Source: Falsirhodobacter flavus (GTDB lineage Bacteria; Pseudomonadota; Alphaproteobacteria; Rhodobacterales; Rhodobacteraceae). From it: 64,000 nucleotides of DNA. The notes below the pieces were generated by a model, which worked only from the letters and a program-made list of their open reading frames with translations, was not told the DNA's origin and did not search any database. Of the stretch, positions 56,909 to 64,000 are shown piece after piece. The position numbers were made by a program, and so were the translations under genes. The stretch spans positions 930,001-994,000 of the forward strand of contig JARWBI010000001.1 in assembly GCA_029846755.1 (NCBI GenBank), in the 5' to 3' direction. The stretch's first letter is position 1, and each line of letters begins with the position of its first letter.

Positions 56909-56998
56909 TGGCGGAGAGACAGGGATTCGAACCCTGGGTCGGCTCACACCGACAACGGTTTTCGAGACCGCCGCATTCGACCACTCTGCCACCTCTCC
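56909..56998 (-). tRNA. tRNA-Ser(CGA)
   Basis: On the minus strand the sequence folds into a 90-nt type II tRNA. It has acceptor stem GGAGAGG/TCTCTCC, D-arm with AGAGTGGTCGAATG, anticodon loop CTCGAAA with anticodon CGA, long variable arm, T-arm GGTTCGAATCC, discriminator G and an encoded CCA end. It reads UCG serine codons. A37 follows the anticodon, a substrate for MiaA, which is encoded in this window. Apart from this tRNA, its promoter and the kinase terminator, the 306-nt stretch 56864-57170 holds nothing I can identify. Confidence 0.96.
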
Positions 56999-57023
56999 GC
57001 GTCAGGGATCGTCCTTGGCGCGT

Positions 57024-57052
57024 CGTTTAGCGGGCGGCTCTGCCGACTGCAA
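57024..57052 (-). promoter_or_regulatory. Sigma-70-type promoter for tRNA-Ser
   Basis: On the minus strand TTGCAG (57052-57047), 17 nt, TAAACG (57029-57024). The mature tRNA would begin about 20 nt after the start of transcription. Confidence 0.5.
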
Positions 57053-57170
57053 GCGGCTTTTTTCCGCGCGGCGAAAGAATTTCGCAAAGACGCGTTGCGG
57101 GGGTGCGCTTGGCTTCCGGCGGCGCAGGCACTACCTGTCCGGCAGATGTGTTTTCGCGAAAGGCTTCGAC

Positions 57171-57989
57171 ATGCTGCGCGCATTCTTCACGGCCCTCGTC
57201 CTTGCCGTGCCGATCCCGGCCATGGCGCAGGAGACGGCGCGGGCGCTGTCCGATGCCATGATGATCCCCGAAATTGTCGCCGTGATGCGCGAGGAGGGGC
57301 TGGAAAGCGGCGCGATGATTCAGGACGAGCTGATGGGCGGGCGCGGCGGCGATCGCTGGCCGCAGATGCTGGAGCGGATCTATGACGTGGACCGGGCCCG
57401 GCAGGAATTCGACGAGGCATTCGCGAAGGAACTCGAGGGTCAGGATGCGCTTGCGTCCGAAATGCTGGCCTTCATGACGACCGAGCCCGGTCGCGACATC
57501 GTCCGGCTGGAGATCGAGGCCCGCCGCGCGCTGATCGACGACGCGGCCGAGGATGCGGCGAAGCTGCGGGTGCAGGAGATGACCGAACAGTCGGATCCGC
57601 GCCTCGATGTGCTGCGGCAATTCGCCGAGGTGAACCAGCTGGTGGAGATGAACGTCGCCGGCGCGCTCAACACCAACCTCGCGTTCTATGAGGGCCTGGC
57701 GAAGTCGGGTGCGCTGCCGGGGCTGACGCAGGAACAGATGCTTGACGATGTCCGGGCGCAGGAGCCGACCATCCGCGCCGAAACCGAAGACTGGCTCTAC
57801 CCTTATCTGGCGCTGGCTTACGGTCCGCTGCCCGACACGGATCTGGACAGCTACCTCGCGTTTTCGGAGTCCGAGGCGGGACAAAGGCTCAACGGTGCGG
57901 TCTTCGCCGCCTTCGATCAGGTTTTCGCGCGGATTTCCCGAGATGTCGGCGAGGCTGCGGGAATGTTCATGCAGGGCGAGGATATCTGA
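57171..57989 (+). CDS. Exported DUF2059-type protein
   Basis: The 272-residue protein has a signal peptide (MLRAFFTALVLAVPIPAMA-QE) and a mostly helical mature part, so it is probably periplasmic. The C-terminal stretch EDWLYPYLALAYGPLPDTDLDSYLAFSESE contains the DUF2059-like pattern, a helical domain of unknown function that usually follows a signal peptide. GAAAGG lies 8 nt before the ATG; in-frame codons upstream overlap the tRNA gene and are not coding. Its neighbours, a tRNA and the L21-L27 operon, give no functional hint. Confidence 0.75.
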   Translation: MLRAFFTALVLAVPIPAMAQETARALSDAMMIPEIVAVMREEGLESGAMIQDELMGGRGGDRWPQMLERIYDVDRARQEFDEAFAKELEGQDALASEMLAFMTTEPGRDIVRLEIEARRALIDDAAEDAAKLRVQEMTEQSDPRLDVLRQFAEVNQLVEMNVAGALNTNLAFYEGLAKSGALPGLTQEQMLDDVRAQEPTIRAETEDWLYPYLALAYGPLPDTDLDSYLAFSESEAGQRLNGAVFAAFDQVFARISRDVGEAAGMFMQGEDI

Positions 57990-57999
57990 CGCATTTGCG

Positions 58000-58028
58000 T
58001 TGACAGGGCGCGGGTGATCGCTCATAAG
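58000..58028 (+). promoter_or_regulatory. Sigma-70-type promoter for rplU-rpmA
   Basis: TTGACA (58000-58005), 17 nt, CATAAG (58023-58028). The leader to rplU would be about 120 nt and contains GC-rich pairing segments. Confidence 0.6.
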
Positions 58029-58157
58029 CGCCCGGTCTGGCGTCCATTGGGCGATCGGACCATATGGCAATTACGTCCGCAAGGGCGCGCAGTCCGAAGG
58101 CGCCAAACGCCGGGTCAAACCGGGGCCGCAGGGCGCGGAGAGAAGAAGGAAAGACCC

Positions 58158-58547
58158 ATGTTCGCGGTCCTCAAGACGGGCGGCAAGCAATACACCGTCC
58201 GCGCAGGCGACATCCTGCGCGTCGAGAAGCTTGCAGCCGAAGCTGGCGACAAAGTCCAGTTCAACGAAATCCTGATGGTTGGCGGCGATAACGTCACCGT
58301 CGGCGTGCCCTTCGTGGCCGGTGCTGCGGTTCAGGCCGAAGTCATCGCCCAGATCAAGGGCGAAAAAGTGATCCACTATGTCAAGCGCCGCCGGAAGCAC
58401 TCGTCGCAGCGCACCAAGGGTCACCGTCAGCACCTGACCCTGCTGCGCGTCACCGACGTGCTGGCCTCGGGCGGCGACAAATCCGACGTGAAATCGGCAA
58501 CCGGCACCGCCGATGCGCGCCGCGCAGCCCACGAATCGAAGGAGTAA
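58158..58547 (+). CDS. rplU: 50S ribosomal protein L21
   Basis: The 129-residue protein starts MFAVLKTGGKQYTVRAGD and has the conserved C-terminal block VKRRRKHSSQRTKGHRQHLT of L21. It is about 25 residues longer than the E. coli protein; the extra Ser/Asp/Ala-rich C-terminal tail is likely flexible and is seen in other alphaproteobacteria. AAGGAAAG precedes the ATG. It is co-transcribed with rpmA, 6 nt downstream, as in most bacteria. Confidence 0.97.
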   Translation: MFAVLKTGGKQYTVRAGDILRVEKLAAEAGDKVQFNEILMVGGDNVTVGVPFVAGAAVQAEVIAQIKGEKVIHYVKRRRKHSSQRTKGHRQHLTLLRVTDVLASGGDKSDVKSATGTADARRAAHESKE

Positions 58548-58553
58548 TCCCCC

Positions 58554-58823
58554 ATGGCACACAAGAAAGCAGGCGGTTCTTCCCGCAACGGTCGCGACTC
58601 GGCCGGTCGTCGCCTTGGCGTGAAGCTGTATGGCGGTCAGGCTGTCGAGTCGGGCAACATCATCGTGCGCCAGCGCGGCACCACCTGGTTCCCGGGTGAA
58701 GGTGTCGGCATGGGTCGCGACCACACGATCTTCGCCGTCCGCGAGGGCCGCGTGACCTTCAAGAAAGGCCTCAAGGGCCGCACATTCATTTCGGTTCTCC
58801 CGGTGGCGGAGGCCGCCGAGTAA
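58554..58823 (+). CDS. rpmA: 50S ribosomal protein L27
   Basis: The 89-residue protein has the full L27 pattern: [37 protein letters not shown] and the [12 protein letters not shown] core. Its N-terminal tail reaches the peptidyl transferase centre. There is no N-terminal leader of the type cleaved in Firmicutes. It follows rplU closely and is followed by a terminator. Confidence 0.98.
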   Translation: MAHKKAGGSSRNGRDSAGRRLGVKLYGGQAVESGNIIVRQRGTTWFPGEGVGMGRDHTIFAVREGRVTFKKGLKGRTFISVLPVAEAAE

Positions 58824-58853
58824 GCCGAACCTTTACAGTTCGAATGTAACAGG

Positions 58854-58885
58854 GGGATCGGCTTCAGGGCCGGTCCCTTTGTGTT
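58854..58885 (+). terminator. Rho-independent terminator after rpmA
   Basis: A 9-bp stem GGGATCGGC/GCCGGTCCC (one G-U pair) with a 6-nt loop is followed by TTTGTGTTTT. Confidence 0.75.
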
Positions 58886-58941
58886 TTCAGAGCGCCGTGT
58901 GAAGGCGCGACATGAGCAGGCAAGATTCCAGGAGGATCAGC

Positions 58942-59487
58942 ATGACGCTCGACTTGGTTGCCGTCGACCCCCGACCCACCATTCCGGCGGGCCGGATCGT
59001 GTTGCGCCCGGTGCGCAAATCCGATGCAGGGCTGTTCGCCATGTATTCGGGCGACCGCCGCGTGGCCGAGGGGACGCGCTCCATTCCGCACCCGCTGCCG
59101 CCCGGCGCGACCGAGGCATTCGTTGCCCGCGTGATGGCGGCGAACACCGAGGAGGATGTCTGGGTCATGGACGGATCGGCCAGCGGTCTAGGCGAGGTGC
59201 TGGGCGTCATCAGCCTGAAGAAGATGGATCGCGACCAGTCCGAGATCGGATACTGGGTCGGGCCTGCCTTCTGGAATGCCGGCTTCGCATCGGAAGCTGT
59301 CCGCGCGCTGATCGAGGCCAATCCGCAGAAGAACCGCACCATCTTCGCCGAGGTGTTCCAGGACAACCCCGGTTCCGCGCGCGTGCTGACGAATTGCGGC
59401 TTCCAGTATCTGGGCGACGCCGAAAGTTTCTCGGTTGCGCGCAACTCGCGCGTGCCGACATGGACCTATATCCGCAAACTGGATTGA
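58942..59487 (+). CDS. GNAT-family N-acetyltransferase (RimJ/RimL type)
   Basis: The 181-residue protein has the GNAT fold of the RimJ/RimL subgroup: GRIVLRPVRKSDAGLFAMYS at the start, EIGYWVGPAFWNAGFASEAVRAL (acetyl-CoA binding region), and VFQDNPGSARVLTNCGFQYLG near the end. The targets of this group are N-terminal amino groups of ribosomal or other proteins. I start at MTLDLVAVD, with AGGAGG 6 nt upstream; an in-frame ATG ten codons earlier has no such signal. It lies between the L27 gene and obgE, a common place for this gene in alphaproteobacteria. Confidence 0.87.
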   Translation: MTLDLVAVDPRPTIPAGRIVLRPVRKSDAGLFAMYSGDRRVAEGTRSIPHPLPPGATEAFVARVMAANTEEDVWVMDGSASGLGEVLGVISLKKMDRDQSEIGYWVGPAFWNAGFASEAVRALIEANPQKNRTIFAEVFQDNPGSARVLTNCGFQYLGDAESFSVARNSRVPTWTYIRKLD

Positions 59488-61667
<2,180 letters not shown>

Positions 61668-61680
61668 AGGAGACGGAAAG

Positions 61681-62940
61681 ATGGACGGCGGAACGGTGAA
61701 CGGCCTGATGCAGCAGATCGGCGCAAAGGCGCGCGCGGCGGCGGCGGTGCTGGCCTTCGCCCCAGCCGACCGCAAGCGCGCGGCGCTGATAGGCGCGGCC
61801 GATGCCGTGCAGACGAACGCCGCAAGCATTCTTGCCGCCAACGCCCGCGATCTGGACACGGCGCGCGCACGCGGGCTTTCAGGCGCGATGCTGGATCGCC
61901 TCGTTTTGAACGACGACCGTTTGTGCGGGATCGTGGGCAGCCTTCGCGCGATCGCGGAACAAAAGGACCCGGTGGGCGAGGTCATCGCCGAATGGGACCG
62001 CCCGAACGGGCTGCATATCCGCCGCGTCCGCACGCCCCTGGGCGTCATCGGTGTGATTTATGAAAGCCGCCCGAACGTGACGGCGGATGCCGGGGCGCTG
62101 TGCCTGAAATCGGGCAACGCGGTCATCCTGCGCGGCGGGTCGGAGAGCGCGCAATCCTCGGCGGCGATCCATGCCTGTCTGGTGGAAGGTCTGCGTCAGG
62201 CGGGACTGCCCGAAGACGCGATCCAGCTTGTCCCGACGCAGGACCGCGAGGCCGTGACCGAGATGCTGCGCATGGTCGAATATATCGACGTCATCGTTCC
62301 GCGCGGCGGCAAGGGCCTTGTCGGCCTTGTCCAGCGCGAGGCGCGGGTGCCGGTCTTCGCCCATCTGGAGGGGATCAACCACGTCTATGCCGACCGCGAC
62401 GCTGATCTGGAAAAGGCGCGAGCGGTGGTGATGAATTCCAAGACCCGGCGCACGGGGGTCTGCGGGGCAGCGGAATGCCTGCTGATCGACCGGGGTTTCT
62501 TTGCCAAGCACGGGACGATCCTTGTCGAAGACCTGCTGCAAGCCGGGGTGGAGGTTCGCACCGAAGGCGATCTGCTGATCTCCGGCACCGTTAAGGCGCA
62601 ACCTGACGATTTCGGACGGGAATTCCTCGACAGCATCATCGCGGCAAAGATCGTGGACGGGGTCGATGCCGCCATCGATCATATCCGCACCCATGGCTCA
62701 GGCCATACCGAGGCGATCCTGACCGAGAACGCGGCGACCGCGCAGCAGTTCTTCACCAAGCTGGATTCCGCCATCCTGCTCCAGAATGCCTCGACCCAGT
62801 TCGCGGATGGGGGAGAGTTCGGGATGGGCGCGGAAATCGGCATCGCTACGGGCAAGATGCATGCGCGCGGCCCGGTGGGGGCCGAGCAGCTGACCAGCTT
62901 CAAATATCTGGTGACGGGAAACGGGACGATCCGGCCTTAG
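61681..62940 (+). CDS. proA: Gamma-glutamyl phosphate reductase
   Basis: ProA reduces glutamyl 5-phosphate to the semialdehyde with NADPH, the step after ProB. The 419-residue protein has [24 protein letters not shown] in its N-terminal half, the catalytic Cys in [14 protein letters not shown] and the C-terminal [28 protein letters not shown] precedes the ATG. The stop overlaps that of the convergent chpT by 4 nt (TTAG). Confidence 0.96.
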   Translation: MDGGTVNGLMQQIGAKARAAAAVLAFAPADRKRAALIGAADAVQTNAASILAANARDLDTARARGLSGAMLDRLVLNDDRLCGIVGSLRAIAEQKDPVGEVIAEWDRPNGLHIRRVRTPLGVIGVIYESRPNVTADAGALCLKSGNAVILRGGSESAQSSAAIHACLVEGLRQAGLPEDAIQLVPTQDREAVTEMLRMVEYIDVIVPRGGKGLVGLVQREARVPVFAHLEGINHVYADRDADLEKARAVVMNSKTRRTGVCGAAECLLIDRGFFAKHGTILVEDLLQAGVEVRTEGDLLISGTVKAQPDDFGREFLDSIIAAKIVDGVDAAIDHIRTHGSGHTEAILTENAATAQQFFTKLDSAILLQNASTQFADGGEFGMGAEIGIATGKMHARGPVGAEQLTSFKYLVTGNGTIRP

Positions 62941-63524
62941 AATGACAGGGTGATCGTATCCCCGGCCTGATGGCGCGCGATGGTCCGGCCGATGCGCGCC
63001 GCCTCCGCCGGGGCGAGCGCGAACTGGACCTGGGCGGGCGAGACATCGCCGCTCGCGCCGTCCAGCAGCGACCAGAAGGCGGGAATATCGCGGAAACGCG
63101 GCGCCTGACCCTCGACCGTCCATTCGGTTCCCTGCGCGACGGTGATCCGCCCGCCATAAGGCATAGCGGTTTCAAGACACTGGATCAGCAGGAAGACGAC
63201 CTTCACCTCGGCCCGGGCCATGTCGACCGGACCCTGCCAGTCGACCGACAACCGCACGCCGCGCATCAGGTCCGACAGGATCGAGGCCACCTCGCCGCGC
63301 CCGATGCGCTGCTCCTCGCTTGCGGCGCCGAAGGCCACTCGGAAGAAGCGGATACGGGCATTGGCATTCGCCACGCTTTCCGAAATCAGCGCCATTTCCG
63401 GCCCCGCGCCGGGAAGCTCCATCTGCATCAGTTCGACCCCATTGCCGATGGCGCCGATCGGGCTGATAAGGTCGTGGCAGATGCGGGAGCCGATCAGCGC
63501 CGCAAAGTCGTGTTTCGGGGTCAT
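62937..63524 (-). CDS. chpT: Histidine phosphotransferase ChpT
   Basis: ChpT passes phosphoryl groups from the CckA hybrid kinase to CtrA and CpdR in alphaproteobacteria. The 195-residue protein shows the phospho-acceptor helix [24 protein letters not shown], where the conserved H in ICHDLISP is modified, and a degenerate C-terminal ATPase-like domain. This matches the ChpT fold (DHp plus pseudo-CA). I start at [10 protein letters not shown], with CGGAG upstream. CtrA and SciP are encoded 30 kb away in the same window. It is divergent from the DUF3553 gene with 22 nt between the starts. Confidence 0.9.
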   Translation of the reverse strand: MTPKHDFAALIGSRICHDLISPIGAIGNGVELMQMELPGAGPEMALISESVANANARIRFFRVAFGAASEEQRIGRGEVASILSDLMRGVRLSVDWQGPVDMARAEVKVVFLLIQCLETAMPYGGRITVAQGTEWTVEGQAPRFRDIPAFWSLLDGASGDVSPAQVQFALAPAEAARIGRTIARHQAGDTITLSF

Positions 63525-63546
63525 GCGTGGCTCCGCAGGAGGGTTG

Positions 63547-63720
63547 ATGAACGCGATACTGGAGCCGGGCATGTATGTGCGCCACCCTGACCAACCCGAA
63601 TGGGGGCTGGGGCAGGTTCAGTCCAACATCAAAAACAGGATCACCGTCAACTTCGAACATGCAGGCAAGGTCGTGATCGACGGACGGTATGTGGATCTGT
63701 CGCCGGTTTTCGATGCCTGA
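63547..63720 (+). CDS. DUF3553-family small protein
   Basis: The 57-residue protein matches the DUF3553 pattern: LEPGMYVRHPDQPEWGLGQVQS followed by VNFEHAGKVVIDG. The same fold appears as a C-terminal domain of some UvrD-type helicases, where it may contact RNA polymerase or nucleic acid. As a stand-alone protein its function is unknown. GGAGG lies 5 nt before the ATG. It is divergent from chpT. Confidence 0.85.
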   Translation: MNAILEPGMYVRHPDQPEWGLGQVQSNIKNRITVNFEHAGKVVIDGRYVDLSPVFDA

Positions 63721-63761
63721 GACTTGGGTAATGCGCCGCGCCCCGCAGATCAACCGTTCGA

Positions 63762-63790
63762 TTGCAATTCGCTTCACCAGTCGCTAGGGC
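63762..63790 (+). promoter_or_regulatory. Possible promoter of the olsB-like gene
   Basis: TTGCAA (63762-63767), 17 nt, TAGGGC (63785-63790). The ATG follows after only 8 nt, so the transcript would be nearly leaderless; the AGGG may instead act as a ribosome binding site. Confidence 0.3.
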
Positions 63791-63798
63791 TTTCGGCC

Positions 63799-64000
63799 AT
63801 GATCCCGACGGAACCATATTTCTCACTTCGGCTTGCCCGTGACGAACGCGACCTGATGGCGGCGCAACGCCTGCGCTATCATGTCTTTGTGGAGGAGTTG
63901 GGCGGCGACGGCGAGATGGTCGATCACGACCGGAGACTGGAGCGCGATGCCTTCGATCCACATTTCGACCACCTGCTGCTGATCGACCGCCGCCGCGATG
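63799..64000 (+). CDS. olsB: Ornithine-acyl carrier protein N-acyltransferase OlsB-like, N-terminal part (cut by window end)
   Basis: OlsB makes lyso-ornithine lipid from ornithine and hydroxyacyl-ACP, the first step of phosphate-free ornithine lipid synthesis. Only the first 67 codons are in the window. The visible stretch AAQRLRYHVFVEELGGDGEMVDHD followed by LERDAFDPHFDHLLLID is diagnostic of the OlsB/hemolysin-like acyltransferase (GNAT-related) family. In Rhodobacterales the next gene is often olsA; it would be outside. The frame is open to the right edge. Confidence 0.85.
   Translation, partial: MIPTEPYFSLRLARDERDLMAAQRLRYHVFVEELGGDGEMVDHDRRLERDAFDPHFDHLLLIDRRRD

Overview
The window is a compact, GC-rich chromosomal stretch with about 63 protein genes and one tRNA. 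Gene content and order point to an alphaproteobacterium of the order Rhodobacterales (Paracoccaceae/Roseobacteraceae type). The main evidence is sciP next to ctrA plus a chpT gene, an LpxI-type lipid A pathway, the zwf-pgl-pgi operon, an OlsB-like gene, and alphaproteobacterial LexA and EcfG promoter motifs. I cannot fix the genus. No insertion sequence, prophage, CRISPR array or rRNA operon is visible. Most of the window is core genome.

Layout. 1-7.5 kb: mfd end, MFS exporter and DsbA-like oxidoreductase, a CsbD-like stress gene, an orphan YejA-type binding protein, a candidate small RNA, 3-hydroxybutyrate dehydrogenase, and the pseudouridine catabolic pair psuK-psuG. 7.5-11.3 kb: rpsB-tsf, sodB, a host-attachment-type protein and a LOG-family protein. 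11.3-20.2 kb: an Atm1-type exporter, a YfgM-like protein with bamB and der, an orphan Tat-exported binding protein, an AraC regulator and miaA. 20.2-31.9 kb: the long envelope cluster pyrH-frr-uppS-cdsA-dxr-rseP-bamA-ompH-fabZ-lpxA-lpxI-lpxB. 31.9-38.7 kb: mnmA, sciP-ctrA, ligA-recG and a tiny SOS-type gene. 38.7-45.7 kb: Fe-S scaffold-like protein, hisI, ABC-F ATPase, small outer-membrane protein, cysS, squalene/phytoene-synthase-like protein, AlkA-like glycosylase, carboxylesterase. 45.7-49.4 kb: HNH endonuclease and a stress-type operon (SDR, Zn-ADH, cysteine hydrolase) divergent from a 52-residue membrane protein. 49.5-57 kb: zwf-pgl-pgi, RidA, MgtC-like protein, a hybrid histidine kinase and tRNA-Ser(CGA). 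57-64 kb: a DUF2059-type protein, rplU-rpmA, GNAT, obgE-proB-proA, chpT, DUF3553 and the start of olsB.

The most informative signals are regulatory. Three perfect GGAAC-N16-CGTT sites and two sites one base off lie just upstream of stress-type genes at five places, as expected for a general-stress EcfG sigma-factor regulon. Directly after recG, three GTTC motifs at an exact 11-bp period form a double alphaproteobacterial LexA operator. They precede a 39-residue hydrophobic protein, which suggests a small SOS-induced membrane protein of the SidA kind. The cell-cycle phosphorelay is represented by ctrA, its antagonist sciP and the phosphotransferase chpT. An intergenic promoter-hairpin-terminator unit near 4.8 kb looks like an undescribed sRNA of about 75 nt. 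Convergent genes repeatedly overlap by exactly 4 nt at their stop codons. Promoter, operator and structure calls were made by eye and are hypotheses.
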